From Leptospira sp. WS92.C1 (GTDB taxonomy: Bacteria > Spirochaetota > Leptospiria > Leptospirales > Leptospiraceae): a stretch of 64,000 nt of DNA. Positions 18,395-34,778 of this stretch are shown piece after piece. Location of the stretch: assembly GCF_040833975.1 (NCBI RefSeq), contig NZ_CP162130.1:2118501-2182500 (forward strand). The letters run 5' to 3'. Both the position numbers and the translations under genes were made by a program. Position 1 is the first letter of the stretch; each line of letters opens with the position of its first letter. Below the pieces are notes generated by a model. The model was not told the origin of the DNA, made no database searches, and saw nothing but the letters and a program-made list of their open reading frames with translations.

Positions 18395-18664
18395 ATGATC
18401 AGTGTTGCTCTAAAATTTATCCCTCAGAAGGACGACGCACCCGTAATCACAGCTTCGGCTTCTGGCCTATTGGGGGACTCGATTCGAAAAATAGCGAAAA
18501 AAAATTCCATTCCGATCGTGGAGGATCCGATTCTAGCAAAAACCCTTTCCGAATTTCCAGTAGGTCAAGAAATTCCGGAAAATTTATACAGAGCGGTTGG
18601 GGCCATCTTTTCGATGATCCTAGAATTGGATTCGAATTCCGGAAAAAGGAAAATGTTAAAATGA
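18395..18664 (+). CDS. FlhB C-terminal-domain homologue (YlqH/FhlB family)
   Basis: An 89-residue stand-alone copy of the cytoplasmic domain of the flagellar/type III export switch Flh[63 protein letters not shown]. It lacks the NPTH autocleavage motif and begins right where the released C-terminal fragment of FlhB would, so it mimics the cleaved product. It has no membrane part. It abuts the FliK-like gene and overlaps the next gene in an ATGA. The molecular role of this family is unresolved; modulation of the flagellar export gate is plausible. Confidence 0.85.
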   Translation: MISVALKFIPQKDDAPVITASASGLLGDSIRKIAKKNSIPIVEDPILAKTLSEFPVGQEIPENLYRAVGAIFSMILELDSNSGKRKMLK

Positions 18665-19848
18665 AAAAGCTATCGGTATCCGAACTCAAACCTGGTATGC
18701 GGTTTACCAAACCCGTCTATTTGGATAAAGAGAATCTATTTATCACTTCCAACACTCCTGTGACGGATAGCGATCTGGATCGATTGAATAAATTCGGAAT
18801 TCAGGAAGTTATGACCGCAGGCGAGTTATTGCTTCTCAATTCGATCTCCTCCGATCCGGACGTTTTAGAAACCAGCATAGACGATATCATTGTAAATACA
18901 GTCGTAGAAGAGGAACTCCAACCTCTCAAAACAATCTATGACAATTTAAACAGAATCAAAGTTACATTTGGAAACCTATTTCGCGAATCCACTCAATTGA
19001 TTCAGGAGGTCTTTAAAAAGACCTTAGAGGAAAAACCTCTCGAGGTAAATCCTGTTCGTGAAATTGCCGAAAAACTTAGCGATTTTGTTCGAGCCAATCA
19101 TAATATCTCCTATTTGATTCTTTCTAACAATCCCTCTGGTTACTATCTATACAATCAGATTACAAATGCGACTCTCTATTCTCTAGTTCTGGGAAAATTA
19201 CTGGAATATTCCAGACCAAAAATGATCGATCTTGGAATTTCCTGTCTGCTTGCGGATATAGGAATGTGTAAGGTTCCACCGACCATTTCTGAAAAAGGCG
19301 AGCAGCTGAACGAGGAAGAGTTTAAAACGATCATGAAACATACGATTCTCGGTTATCAGATTCTCTCTCAAAGAATGAAACTGAAAAACAATCTCGCGAT
19401 CGTCGCGCTCCAACATCACGAAAGATACGACGGAAACGGGTATCCGCAGAAATTATCGAACAATGCGATCGAGGAACAAGCGAGAATCTACTCGATCGCG
19501 GATAACTTTTCCGCTTTGGTCACGAATCGCCCTCATAGAAAAAAAATCCTTCCTCACGAAGCGATTAAGTCCATGATCAGTATGGATGTAGGCAAATTCG
19601 ATCTCAAACTCGTTAGAACTCTTCTCAATCACCTGTCTCTGTATCCGGTTGGTTCCTGCGTGGAATTATCCGATAAAAGAATCGGGGTTGTGTTGGGACC
19701 CAATCCAGACAAACCGATTCGCCCCTGCATTCGCATTATAAAAGATGAATATGGGGAAATGGTACGAAACTTGATTCTTGTCGATCTTCTTAGGGAAACA
19801 AACCTATTTATTTCACGCCCCGTAGATTTACAAGAAATCACCGCTTGA
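18661..19848 (+). CDS. HD-GYP-type protein with degenerate metal site
   Basis: Resembles cyclic-di-GMP phosphodiesterases of the HD-GYP class. The start at 18661 ([15 protein letters not shown]) makes 395 residues and overlaps the preceding stop; a longer in-frame opening at 18382 would run through the FlhB-like gene and is rejected. The N-terminal DUF3391-like part (about 1-60) is followed by a helical region and an HD-GYP core (about 160-330) with [11 protein letters not shown] (252-262) and [11 protein letters not shown]. The key HD pair is Ala198-Asp199, the Lys that should follow (DIGK) is Met202, and the first conserved His region reads YNQITNA. Catalysis is therefore doubtful; it may bind nucleotide or act as a regulator. 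Confidence 0.8.
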   Translation: MKKLSVSELKPGMRFTKPVYLDKENLFITSNTPVTDSDLDRLNKFGIQEVMTAGELLLLNSISSDPDVLETSIDDIIVNTVVEEELQPLKTIYDNLNRIKVTFGNLFRESTQLIQEVFKKTLEEKPLEVNPVREIAEKLSDFVRANHNISYLILSNNPSGYYLYNQITNATLYSLVLGKLLEYSRPKMIDLGISCLLADIGMCKVPPTISEKGEQLNEEEFKTIMKHTILGYQILSQRMKLKNNLAIVALQHHERYDGNGYPQKLSNNAIEEQARIYSIADNFSALVTNRPHRKKILPHEAIKSMISMDVGKFDLKLVRTLLNHLSLYPVGSCVELSDKRIGVVLGPNPDKPIRPCIRIIKDEYGEMVRNLILVDLLRETNLFISRPVDLQEITA

Positions 19849-19858
19849 GTTTCTCCGT

Positions 19859-20209
19859 TTGGCTCACTCCCGAAAAATCAAAGGCGATTTTGGGGAATCG
19901 ATTGCAGCCGAATTGTTGATTTCGTTAGGACATCAAGTTCTTGAGAGAAATTACCGCTTTCATCGCGTCGAAATCGACATAATCTCCCAAAAAGAAGAAG
20001 TCTTATTCTTTACAGAGGTAAAGTTCTGGAAGGATTTTGAAAACTTTGACCCTTTGTTTTCTCTGAATTCAAGAAAACAAAACCGTATGAGAACCGCGGC
20101 GGAAGGATTTATCTCTCAAAATCTTTCCTTTCAGAACCATTTTGTCTCATTCGGTCTTGTCTCCGTAAATCTCAAAAAGGGATGTAAATATTATCCTGAC
20201 CTGTTCTGA
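19859..20209 (+). CDS. yraN: YraN/UPF0102 family nuclease-like protein
   Basis: Small endonuclease-fold protein of uncertain role, often encoded beside rnhB. The 116 residues show [25 protein letters not shown] and the PD-(D/E)xK core VEIDII...[10 protein letters not shown], where Asp and the Glu-Val-Lys motif supply the putative catalytic residues (Val replaces the common Gly before EID). Start is TTG at 19859; no ATG keeps the conserved N-terminus. Last gene of the rpsP-side run before a small ORF. Confidence 0.88.
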   Translation: MAHSRKIKGDFGESIAAELLISLGHQVLERNYRFHRVEIDIISQKEEVLFFTEVKFWKDFENFDPLFSLNSRKQNRMRTAAEGFISQNLSFQNHFVSFGLVSVNLKKGCKYYPDLF

Positions 20210-20261
20210 AATAGTGCATTAAGGTACTTTGAACAAGCACCGAATTCTTAAATTGTCTGCG

Positions 20262-20503
<242 letters not shown>

Positions 20504-20508
20504 ACTTC

Positions 20509-22054
<1,546 letters not shown>

Positions 22055-22190
22055 AACTTTCCTCCATTGGATACGGTTCTTGGGATAGAGAGGCGATTCG
22101 ATCTCCGAACGTGGAATTTTCGGCGCTTATTCCGGGCTTTTGAAAAAAACTAGTTTCAAATCCCTCCTGCTTTTATAGTTTTGCTCTGAA

Positions 22191-22565
22191 ATGTTTCGCA
22201 TTACGGTTTTCCTGCTTCCGGGAATCATTTTTTTGCTGGCAGGTTGTGGAAGCCGGTTGATCCGCAAAGATTCCATCACCCAGGTCAATGAGTATTACGC
22301 GGATAAAATTTATTACCTAGTCCAGGATAAGAAAGTATCCAATACTGAAATTTTTAAAAAGGGAATGTTGGTTCGGATTTATATCGAATCCACTCCTTCG
22401 ATGGTAAAAATCAAATGTTATCCCGCGGATCAGAAACGGGAATATGCTATCGGGAGAATGATCATCTATCAATTGAATGATGAATACACCGGTAAAAAAA
22501 TAACGATCGAGGATCTAAATAAGCTCATAGCCAATGAACTCGTTGAATACAAAAAGAAAAAATAA
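22191..22565 (+). CDS. Small lipoprotein at the head of the type II secretion operon
   Basis: The 124-residue precursor has a signal peptide (about 1-17) ending LLAGC, a good lipobox with acylated Cys18. The mature part is mostly charged, with no recognised domain. A -10-like TATAGT at 22174-22179 stands 12 bp before the ATG, with only a poor -35, so a promoter for the secretion operon could lie here. It overlaps the LysM/M23 gene by 32 bp and precedes gspC. By position it may assist secretin targeting, as pilotin lipoproteins do, but there is no sequence match to a known pilotin. Confidence 0.75.
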   Translation: MFRITVFLLPGIIFLLAGCGSRLIRKDSITQVNEYYADKIYYLVQDKKVSNTEIFKKGMLVRIYIESTPSMVKIKCYPADQKREYAIGRMIIYQLNDEYTGKKITIEDLNKLIANELVEYKKKK

Positions 22566-23544
22566 TTCCGCTCGTAGGGCCGGTTCAAGATCGGCAGGGA
22601 CGTTGTCCGATACTAAAAAGGTGAACGGAAAACTCATTTTGATCCCGCTACTCTCGTCTTTGGTTCTGACCTCTCTTTCCGCGGATCCTTTGAAAAGTTA
22701 CGACGCGGAGATTTCAGAATACACCAATAAGGATTCCTCTTTTTTTACGGATAAGGAAGAGCGTAAGATCAAACAGCTGTTTTCCCAATCTCCTGAAAAT
22801 TGGCAGGAAGAAAAGTATTCACTCAACTATCACAAAGACAAATCCAATCTCGAGTTACCGAGTTTTATCAGTGTCAACAGAATCATTTCCTCTAAAATCA
22901 TCAGCCGTAGCGGAATCGTTCATAAAAATTATGTAGTCAAGACCAAGGATACACTCTCCAAAATCGCGAGAATGATGCGGACCTCTGTTCAAAAGATCAG
23001 TGCCGCAAACGGACTCAAAAAAAATTCAACTCTTCAAGTGGGTCAAAATCTTTCGATCCCCGTGCAGGTTAAAAATGCAAGCCGTGAAAGGATAGAATTT
23101 CGTAAGGTTTTTGTTTCTCCCGTCGTGAATGCAAAAATGACTTCCCGTTTTGGAAGAAGAAAAGATCCGTTTCATACCGGATCCGGAGGATATCATACCG
23201 GTTTGGATTTTGGAGGCGCTCAAGGGGCACCGATTCTTGCCTCTGCGGATGGGGTGGTTTTCTTTACGGGTGTAAACGGTGGTTACGGAAACACAGTCAT
23301 CATTGATCACGAAAACGGCTATAAAACAATGTATGCCCATTGTGCAAAAATAACGATCGAACAGGGAACGAGAGTCAGCGCAGGCACGGTCATAGGAGCT
23401 GTTGGCAGGACGGGATCGGCTACGGGACCTCATTTGCATTTCGAGGTTTTTTTAAATGGAAACCGAATCAATCCGGAAACGGCTTTGAGAAAAACACTGA
23501 AAATCGTGACTCCCTTAGATCCCGGTAAGTTTGCCAGACTATAA
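22534..23544 (+). CDS. Exported LysM and M23-type murein endopeptidase
   Basis: Probable peptidoglycan hydrolase. A LysM domain (about residues 131-176; [15 protein letters not shown]... [10 protein letters not shown]) is followed by an M23/LytM domain (about 195-320) with HTGLDFGG supplying the first zinc His and Asp and HLHFEV the later His pair, so the active site is complete. The ATG at 22534 gives a long Arg/Lys-rich lead. A GTG at 22621 would start a clean signal peptide ([17 protein letters not shown]) and is a serious alternative. It lies within the type II secretion run, where local cell-wall opening would help assembly of the trans-envelope machine (inference). Confidence 0.9.
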   Translation: MNSLNTKRKNNSARRAGSRSAGTLSDTKKVNGKLILIPLLSSLVLTSLSADPLKSYDAEISEYTNKDSSFFTDKEERKIKQLFSQSPENWQEEKYSLNYHKDKSNLELPSFISVNRIISSKIISRSGIVHKNYVVKTKDTLSKIARMMRTSVQKISAANGLKKNSTLQVGQNLSIPVQVKNASRERIEFRKVFVSPVVNAKMTSRFGRRKDPFHTGSGGYHTGLDFGGAQGAPILASADGVVFFTGVNGGYGNTVIIDHENGYKTMYAHCAKITIEQGTRVSAGTVIGAVGRTGSATGPHLHFEVFLNGNRINPETALRKTLKIVTPLDPGKFARL

Positions 23545-23615
23545 AAATAGAAAGTATTTGAGAAATAACGGATTCGTTCCTTTGTATTTCTGAAATCAAT
23601 TTACCGACGAATCCT

Positions 23616-24522
<907 letters not shown>

Positions 24523-24529
24523 ACAAAAA

Positions 24530-26314
24530 ATGTTCGGCACAACCAAGCAACTTCCAATCTTTAGAGTTTTTTCCATTCTCGTACTCGTTCTTCTTGTATG
24601 GGACAAACCGGTATTTCCTCAAAATAAAAAGAAGACTTCCGTAAAAACAAAATCGTCCGCTCCCGAAGAACCTTCCGAAAGAACGTTCTATGCAAATTGG
24701 AGAGATACGGAACTCAATGACTTTCTCAAAGGAATGAGCGCTATTCTTAAAAAGAACATTCTGTTGGATGAAAGTTTAAAGGGTAAAAAGATCACGATCA
24801 TTTCGCAAAAAGAGATTCCGATCAAAAACGCATTCGTCTTTATGAAGTCCGTTTTGGAATCACTCGGTTTTGGGGTGGTGGAAGAACCGGATCTCATCTC
24901 GATCGTAAAGGTCAAGGATGCATTGGCAAGATCTCCGATTGTAAGAGTCGGTAAGGACCTGATTCCCGAATCGGAAGTCGGAGAATACAGAAATATTACA
25001 CAGATCATTCCCGTTGAAAACGTAAAACCAGAAGAGCTGGAACCAATTCTAAAACGCCTGACTTCTCCCAATACCGATGTGATCGTTTATAAAAACACGA
25101 ACACAATCGTACTTTCCGGCTCCGCCGCGGATATCAACAAACTGCTGATTCTTGTAAACGAATTGGATTTGAAATTGGATGAAGCAACTCCGGGATCGAT
25201 TTCTTCCGCGGGAGATGTGCATATCTATACCTTGGAACACAGTGAGGCGGAAAAAATCGCCGCGACTTTGATCAAGCTGGACAATCCTGTGGTTCACACC
25301 GAAGAGATCTCACCGGAAAAAAAAGCGCAAGGACAGCCCCCCCCCAAAGCCGAAAAAATCAAGGCGGTCGGTCATAAAGAATCCAACTCGGTAATTGTAA
25401 CGGCTACGAACACCGAATGGAGCGAGATCCGAAAGATCATCAAGGTTCTTGATTCATCCAGAAAGCAAGTTTTACTCGAAGTTCTCATCGTGGAACTCTC
25501 TTCCAGCGATCTAAACGACTTTGGTATCGATTGGAGATACAAAAGTTTAGCTTACGGCCAATTTAACTCGGGGCTTTCCAAAGAAGCGAACATTATCAAC
25601 GCCAATGGTCAGATCAACCCAAACATCAATACTCTCAGCGGTTTTTCTCTTGGATTCTTAAAAGCGGGGTCGGAACAAATCTTAGGAATTTTGAGCGCGA
25701 ATCAAGGCAACGAAAACTTCAATGTTTTATCTGCGCCTCAAGTGTTGACCGTCGATAATCAGGAGGCTGAAATCAGCGTTGGACAGGACGTTCCGGTCAG
25801 AACGCAAAGCAGAAACGCAGGAACGGGGGGCGCCAACGCGGTCACTGTGGATAACTTCGAGTATCGTCCTACCGGGATTAAACTGAAATTTACCCCTCAC
25901 GTGAATAAAAATAATAAAATCACTTTGGAACTCTTTCAGGAAATTAAGAATATCGCGGAAATCGCTCTTGCGGGTGGAAACCCCACCTTCAATCGAAGAG
26001 AAATCAAAACGTCAGTAACGATTGAAAACACCCAATCCATCGTAATCGGAGGGTTGATCTCCACGGATAAGCAAAAGAGAATCGTGAAAATTCCTTTGCT
26101 TGGAGACATTCCTTACTTAGGTCATTTGTTCAAACGAACTACCGAAAAGCTAAAAAAGACAAACTTGATGGTTTTTATCACCCCCCATATTCTGGATAGC
26201 CGTGAAAACGCGGATAAAATGACCGTGAAAAAGAAAATGCAGCAGGAAAGATACGAACTGGAAAGGGAAAGAACTTTGAACAAAGAGAAAGAAATCAAAG
26301 AAAGAGGGGACTAA
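24530..26314 (+). CDS. gspD: Type II secretion outer-membrane secretin GspD
   Basis: Forms the multimeric outer-membrane channel. From ATG 24530 (7 bp after gspC) the protein is 594 residues; an earlier in-frame ATG at 24470 lies inside gspC and is rejected. Signal peptide about 10-30 ([16 protein letters not shown]), N0-N3 domains with [30 protein letters not shown] and [21 protein letters not shown], then the secretin domain (about 345-575) with [30 protein letters not shown] and [14 protein letters not shown]9 tract encodes Pro270-272 in the N3 linker. The C-terminal tail is highly charged. Confidence 0.96.
   Translation: MFGTTKQLPIFRVFSILVLVLLVWDKPVFPQNKKKTSVKTKSSAPEEPSERTFYANWRDTELNDFLKGMSAILKKNILLDESLKGKKITIISQKEIPIKNAFVFMKSVLESLGFGVVEEPDLISIVKVKDALARSPIVRVGKDLIPESEVGEYRNITQIIPVENVKPEELEPILKRLTSPNTDVIVYKNTNTIVLSGSAADINKLLILVNELDLKLDEATPGSISSAGDVHIYTLEHSEAEKIAATLIKLDNPVVHTEEISPEKKAQGQPPPKAEKIKAVGHKESNSVIVTATNTEWSEIRKIIKVLDSSRKQVLLEVLIVELSSSDLNDFGIDWRYKSLAYGQFNSGLSKEANIINANGQINPNINTLSGFSLGFLKAGSEQILGILSANQGNENFNVLSAPQVLTVDNQEAEISVGQDVPVRTQSRNAGTGGANAVTVDNFEYRPTGIKLKFTPHVNKNNKITLELFQEIKNIAEIALAGGNPTFNRREIKTSVTIENTQSIVIGGLISTDKQKRIVKIPLLGDIPYLGHLFKRTTEKLKKTNLMVFITPHILDSRENADKMTVKKKMQQERYELERERTLNKEKEIKERGD
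25337..25345. repeat. C9 homopolymer tract inside gspD
   Basis: Nine consecutive C encode three prolines in gspD (residues 270-272). The frame is intact in this sequence. Slippage by one base would truncate the secretin before its channel domain. G/C runs of this length are uncommon in moderately AT-rich DNA, and a G9 tract lies in gspL of the same operon. Confidence 0.9.
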
Positions 26315-26315
26315 T

Positions 26316-27989
<1,674 letters not shown>

Positions 27990-27994
27990 TCAAC

Positions 27995-29221
<1,227 letters not shown>

Positions 29222-29234
29222 ACTATTTAAAATT

Positions 29235-29240
29235 AAGGAG
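29235..29240 (+). promoter_or_regulatory. Ribosome-binding site that fixes the gspG start
   Basis: AAGGAG at 29235-29240 lies 7 bp before the TTG at 29248. The alternative start at 29218 overlaps gspF and has no such site, and would put an extra 10 residues before an already complete prepilin leader. Confidence 0.65.
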
Positions 29241-29247
29241 AATTCCA

Positions 29248-29724
<477 letters not shown>

Positions 29725-29745
29725 CTCCTCTTTTCCTTTCCGGTT

Positions 29746-30289
<544 letters not shown>

Positions 30290-30315
<26 letters not shown>

Positions 30316-30829
30316 TCGTTTTTCCTTTTTCAATCAAAACAAACGAAAGGGTTTCAACCTGATCGAAGTTTCCATCGCGCTTGCGTTAGCCGGAATTGCA
30401 ATGACTTACACCTATATGGTGATCTCCACCGGGATCAGACAACAGAGAATGGCCGCGGTAATTTCAAACGCGGTCCATCTTGCAAAGATCAAAATGGCTC
30501 AAATCGATTCCGTCTCCGTACTTCAATCGGACAAAACTTCGGGTGATATCCCTGGATATCCCGGTTATAGTTTTGAAACGGCAATCGGCGAAGAGGATAT
30601 GGATCTTTTGAAACTTGCAGGAAAGGAAGGAAAAAAACCGGAGGATCTTTTGGGTGGAAGAGATTCGTCGATGAATAAATTGATCATGCAAAGATCCGGA
30701 CAAGCAAATCAAGGCGCGGCCACCGCGGGTATCATTCGAATCTTTAGAATCAAAGTAACGATCAAATATCCGACGGGGAACGGGACCGAATCGTATATCG
30801 CGGAAACTTTTAAATCGGCGCAGTATTGA
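30290..30829 (+). CDS. gspI: Type II secretion minor pseudopilin GspI-like
   Basis: 179 residues with an unusually long basic leader (about 23 residues) before the processing motif KG|FNLIEVSIALALAGIAM, Glu5 present. The conserved GspI phrase ISNAVHLAKIKMAQID follows (compare NxxxLAxxKM). The middle is Gly/Lys/Asp-rich and the C-terminus carries an IRIFRIKVTIKYP strand. Starts within gspH and overlaps gspJ by 4 bp. Confidence 0.88.
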
Positions 30830-31473
30830 TAAAAATGATGAGGACATATTCTATACGCAACGGTTTTACGATGATCGAGATTTCGATCGTAGTTATGATT
30901 TTAGGAATTATCTTTACCGGAATTTTTTCAACATATTACACCGCCCTCAAAATCTCAAGAGAATCGTCTTCTCCGGGTGGAGCCGCTAAAAGGGATATCC
31001 TGATGACGATGGAAAATATCCGAAGTACGATCTCTATGGCTTTTTTTCACCAATCGCAAAGAAGATTGATCTTTATCGGAAAAAACGACGGTAGAAGCGG
31101 GGAAAGAAAAGATCGATTGGACTTTGCGGCGACTCATCCGAATTCGGAAGAAACTTCGATGCCCGAGGTCAGAGAGGTTTCCTTTTATTTAAAACCGATG
31201 GCCGAAAATTCGGATTACAATGTTCTAATTCGAAGAGAGGACGAGATGGTGGATCGGTATCCGAAATCGGGGGGAACCGAATATGAACTCCTTGGATACG
31301 TAAAAAGCTTTCAGCTCAAGTATTCCAAGACGGGAGCCAAATGGGAAGACGAATGGGATTCTAAACTCACCAAGGTTTTACCGAGATTGATCCGGATCGA
31401 ACTGATCGTAAACTCCGGACATAGGGAGGTTCGTTATGAAACGCTCGCGTTTCCGGGAATTCTTTTTAAGTAA
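30826..31473 (+). CDS. gspJ: Type II secretion minor pseudopilin GspJ-like
   Basis: 215 residues; leader and motif NG|FTMIEISIVVMILGIIF with Glu5, followed by a long beta domain (LDFAATHPNSEETSMPEVREVSFYLKP, then LVIRRED-like strands and LPRLIRIELIVNSG). Both are features of GspJ. Starts are ambiguous: TTG 30826 overlapping gspI, or ATG at 30835 or 30838; all keep the leader. Overlaps gspK by 38 bp, the largest overlap in the operon. Confidence 0.87.
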   Translation: MIKMMRTYSIRNGFTMIEISIVVMILGIIFTGIFSTYYTALKISRESSSPGGAAKRDILMTMENIRSTISMAFFHQSQRRLIFIGKNDGRSGERKDRLDFAATHPNSEETSMPEVREVSFYLKPMAENSDYNVLIRREDEMVDRYPKSGGTEYELLGYVKSFQLKYSKTGAKWEDEWDSKLTKVLPRLIRIELIVNSGHREVRYETLAFPGILFK

Positions 31474-32605
31474 ATATCGGATGTTTTTTGCGGATTTTTT
31501 TTCCCGAGGTTTTATATCTCCTCGAAAAAGTCGGAAGATTTTCAGAAATTCAAGACAAGGTTTTATGGTAGTGATTCTTGTCATGGCCATTGGAACGGCT
31601 TCTTTTTATACTGCGACCGAATTCGGAGAGAGAGCTCTGGGAGAAAGAAAAATCGCTCAGGCGGACGCGGATGGTTTTCGAGCGTTACTTCTTGCAAAGG
31701 CCGGTTTTCAAGGAGCTCTTGGTGCGTTGAAAAAAATTCCCGAAGAATATCTCTACAAAAGCGGGATCGCGCTCAATCCGCCGCCGCTGCCCATGGGCGG
31801 GGGAACGATCTACTATAAAATTAGCTCTGAGGACGGAAAAATCAATCTGAACTCGCTCCTCAATCAGGACGACAATCAACAGAACGCACGTACCGTGGAA
31901 ATGGTCTCGAGACTTTTTGATAAACTCGGAATCAAACGGGAAAAAATATTTCCTATCTTTGACTGGATGGATACCGATCTTCAAGAAATGGGAGGAGGAG
32001 CGGAAGACGGATATTATTCGACCTTAAAACCTCCCCGAAAGAATAAGAATTCTTTTATGTATTCGATTTCGGAACTCGTTTCCGTAAAGGGGTTTGATCG
32101 TGATATCGTATATGGTTCTTTAAAACCGGCAAACTATGATCAAAATTATTCGAAAGCGTTTCAATCCGAAGAAGAAAAAGCGCTGATCGGAGACAGTGAT
32201 TTTGTTCTCGCAAATAATATCACCGCGTTCGTTCCCTCCGGACAAAATTCTGACGATAGAATCAACTTGAATGCCGCGCCTTATTTTGTTTTGATGTCCT
32301 TATCCGATTTTATGACGAAACAAGCCGCTATGAGAATTCTAAAATTCAAATTGGAGAAGGGCGGTTACATCAAAGAATTGAAGGACATCGAAAAATTTCA
32401 GGAATTTCAGATCCCGACTGCTGGAGGACTTACCCTCTATAAAGAACTTGCGGGTGAAGGAACGGAAGTCTCAGGCGGAAGAGTAAAAACAAAGGGCGAA
32501 ATTTTTCGAATCGTCGCGGTGGGACAGGTCGGAAAAACGATTCGTAGAATCACCGGAATCTTCGATCTGACCAACAACACAATGCTTTATTATATGGAAG
32601 ACTAA
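31436..32605 (+). CDS. gspK: Type II secretion minor pseudopilin GspK
   Basis: Large tip pseudopilin. The 389-residue protein has a long basic leader (about 41 residues) and motif RQG|FMVVILVMAIGTASFY. Position 5 is not Glu, which is normal for GspK and marks it as the first-inserted tip subunit. The body has the GspK alpha domain with INLNSLLNQDDNQQ, DWMDTD and RINLNAAPYFVLMSL, the helix-hairpin-helix-like segment. Confident by order, size and motifs. Confidence 0.93.
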   Translation: MKRSRFREFFLSKYRMFFADFFSRGFISPRKSRKIFRNSRQGFMVVILVMAIGTASFYTATEFGERALGERKIAQADADGFRALLLAKAGFQGALGALKKIPEEYLYKSGIALNPPPLPMGGGTIYYKISSEDGKINLNSLLNQDDNQQNARTVEMVSRLFDKLGIKREKIFPIFDWMDTDLQEMGGGAEDGYYSTLKPPRKNKNSFMYSISELVSVKGFDRDIVYGSLKPANYDQNYSKAFQSEEEKALIGDSDFVLANNITAFVPSGQNSDDRINLNAAPYFVLMSLSDFMTKQAAMRILKFKLEKGGYIKELKDIEKFQEFQIPTAGGLTLYKELAGEGTEVSGGRVKTKGEIFRIVAVGQVGKTIRRITGIFDLTNNTMLYYMED

Positions 32606-32611
32606 ACACAG

Positions 32612-34240
32612 ATGTTTATTTACGATCAATTTCTCGCAATCGATTACGGAACGAGCACGATCAAGGGAGTTCTCTTTCAAAAAGTTCTTGGAAAGCTCAG
32701 TATTTTACGTTCTGAAATTATGAACATCACCCATGGGGAAGAAGACGAATATAGACACAATATTCTTCGATTTATCAATTCTTATTTTCCGGGAGAAACC
32801 AGCATCGTTTTGAATCTTCCTCTGGATCGTCTTTTTGTGAGGGAATTGCATATCCCGCTTACGACGGTAAAAGCGATCCGAGAAGTCATTCCTTTCGAGG
32901 TAGAAAATAGAATTCCGTTTCCTATGGAAACCGTGGAAGTAACAGGAAGTATCTGGAGAATCGACCAGGAAAAATCCGATGTGATCGCGTATTCCGCTCA
33001 TCATTCCGAATTGGATTTTATTACTTCCCCTTTTTTAAATACCAACATCATTTTCCGCGGACTGTATGTGGATTCGGTCAGTCTTTCCTCCGTGATCGCT
33101 CAACATTCGCACAAAGAAATCACATCCAAAAACTGCGCTCAAGCGGATATCGGCGGCAGAGTTACGATCCTGAATATTCTTGTAGAAGGAAAAGTCGCGC
33201 ACACAAGATATATTTCCGTCGGAGGGGATACACTCACGGAACAAATCGCATCCGATCTCAAAATTCCTTTTGAAAAGGCGGAGGCGATCAAACTCTCATT
33301 GCAGTTCGAACCGTTTGGCGGAGAAGAAGACGGACTCAATCTTTTCGCAAAAGAATTCAAACTCAAGGTTGCGGATATCAAGAAGGCCTTTCAGAGTGTT
33401 GTGAAGTTTTCTGAAAAATTATCTTCCGAAATTCATAGAAGCATCGTGTCTATGAACGAAACCGAAAGACCGGAGGTTCTATATCTTTCGGGGGGGGGAA
33501 GCAAAATTCGCGGAATCGAATCCGCGTTCGGAGAATCTTTGGGTCTTATCACTCGTAGATACGACTTTCTTTCCTTGGATGGAGACATCTTCTCGACTTG
33601 TTTCGGAATGGGTTATCATTTCGGATTCACCAAAAAAGATAGGATCGATTTTATCGATACTCCGCACGTAAAACGAATCAATAAGAATATTCTAAACTTC
33701 GAACAGTTTCGTCCTCATTTGATTTTTTCAGGAATTTCCTTATTCATTCTGATCACGGTCTTTTTTGTAGGAATTGTAATCGATAAAAGAAAGCTGAGCG
33801 CCAACGAGAAACTTCTTGCTGAAAAATTTCAAAAAGGTTTTGGACGATCCCCTGAAGAAGACAGCGATATTTTAGAATACGCCGCAAAGATAAAAAACGA
33901 TGAAAAGAAGAAGACAGAAATTTACAGACTCTATCTTAGTAAACCGAGTATTTTAGACATCCTATTCGAACTTTCCATGAACTTTCCTTCCGCTGACATG
34001 CAACCGTTTCAATTAGACCAATTCGATTACGATCAGGATCTGGTTAAGATCGGAGGAAGAGTAAACGAGTTTAGCGAAATCGGAATCGTCCAAAGATCGC
34101 TTGAAAAATCACCTATGTTTAAGGAAATCGAAGTCACAAACAAAAGATTGATGCAGGGTGTAAAAAGCTATAAAGTATCCTTTACAATTTCCATGAAGGT
34201 AGTCAACAAGCCGGTTTCTTCAGAGGAGTCCTTTCAGTAG
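32612..34240 (+). CDS. gspL: Type II secretion actin-fold platform protein GspL-like
   Basis: Couples the ATPase to the platform. The 542 residues comprise an actin/PilM-like cytoplasmic domain (about 1-355): AIDYGTSTIKGVLF at the N-terminus, REVIPFEVENRIPFPME, ADIGGRVTILNIL and YLSGGGSKIRGIE, i.e. the phosphate and adenosine motifs. A membrane span follows (about 370-392), then a periplasmic ferredoxin-like domain. The intact actin motifs suggest that it, unlike many GspL proteins, may bind nucleotide. The Gly294-296 codons form a G9 tract. Confidence 0.85.
   Translation: MFIYDQFLAIDYGTSTIKGVLFQKVLGKLSILRSEIMNITHGEEDEYRHNILRFINSYFPGETSIVLNLPLDRLFVRELHIPLTTVKAIREVIPFEVENRIPFPMETVEVTGSIWRIDQEKSDVIAYSAHHSELDFITSPFLNTNIIFRGLYVDSVSLSSVIAQHSHKEITSKNCAQADIGGRVTILNILVEGKVAHTRYISVGGDTLTEQIASDLKIPFEKAEAIKLSLQFEPFGGEEDGLNLFAKEFKLKVADIKKAFQSVVKFSEKLSSEIHRSIVSMNETERPEVLYLSGGGSKIRGIESAFGESLGLITRRYDFLSLDGDIFSTCFGMGYHFGFTKKDRIDFIDTPHVKRINKNILNFEQFRPHLIFSGISLFILITVFFVGIVIDKRKLSANEKLLAEKFQKGFGRSPEEDSDILEYAAKIKNDEKKKTEIYRLYLSKPSILDILFELSMNFPSADMQPFQLDQFDYDQDLVKIGGRVNEFSEIGIVQRSLEKSPMFKEIEVTNKRLMQGVKSYKVSFTISMKVVNKPVSSEESFQ
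33490..33498. repeat. G9 homopolymer tract inside gspL
   Basis: Nine G span the codons for Ser293 to Gly296 of the GspL-like protein, in the conserved LSGGGS nucleotide-site motif. Glycine is required there, but GGG codons are not, so the run is more than protein constraint alone. The frame is intact here; a one-base slip would remove the membrane span and periplasmic domain. Confidence 0.9.
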
Positions 34241-34250
34241 GCGATATAGT

Positions 34251-34778
34251 ATGCTCGAAAAATTAGAACCCAGAGAAAGACTTATTGTTTTAGGCGGTAT
34301 CGGCGCGATCATTCTTTTGATCGTATTTATGGCCGTAAGAAAAGTTGTAACATTACGCCAGGGTTTATCCGAAAAAGTCCAGGATTTGCGAACTGCTCCC
34401 GTAAAATTAGATAAAATCATTCAAGAATACAACGACTTTCGTTCCTTGGATTCGTCCGGTGGAGAAACCGACGTAAGTTCCATTTACGCTAAATTGGATG
34501 AGATTTTTGTAAAATACGGTTTAAAAGAAAAAATCTCAACGATGAAGGATTCCAATTCGATTGAAGATAAAAAATACAATCGAATCACGATCGATATCAA
34601 CTTCAGATCCGTTACTTTGGATAACGTATTCAAATTAATCTTTGATATCGAAAAAAATAAGATGATCAACGCGAGGGTGGAATATCTCAATTTTAGGAAA
34701 CCGTTTCAGGGCAAGGAAATTTACGACGTAAATCTAAAATTATCCACATATAGCAGAGCCGCGGGTAACAAACGATGA
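34251..34778 (+). CDS. gspM: Type II secretion protein GspM-like
   Basis: 175-residue bitopic protein: short cytoplasmic start (MLEKLEPRERLIVLGG), one span (about 11-31), a coiled-coil-prone helix (about 35-60) and a small ferredoxin-like periplasmic domain with the strand order of GspM/PilO (ITIDINFRSVTLDNVFKLIFDIEKN...). The name rests on topology, size and place after gspL. Overlaps gspN by 4 bp. Confidence 0.8.
   Translation: MLEKLEPRERLIVLGGIGAIILLIVFMAVRKVVTLRQGLSEKVQDLRTAPVKLDKIIQEYNDFRSLDSSGGETDVSSIYAKLDEIFVKYGLKEKISTMKDSNSIEDKKYNRITIDINFRSVTLDNVFKLIFDIEKNKMINARVEYLNFRKPFQGKEIYDVNLKLSTYSRAAGNKR

Noticed and set aside
18382..18660. N-terminal extension of the HD-GYP protein from ATG 18382
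   Set aside because: It would be translated out of frame through the whole FlhB-like gene and has no likeness to the family; ATG 18661 overlaps the previous stop and begins the conserved domain.
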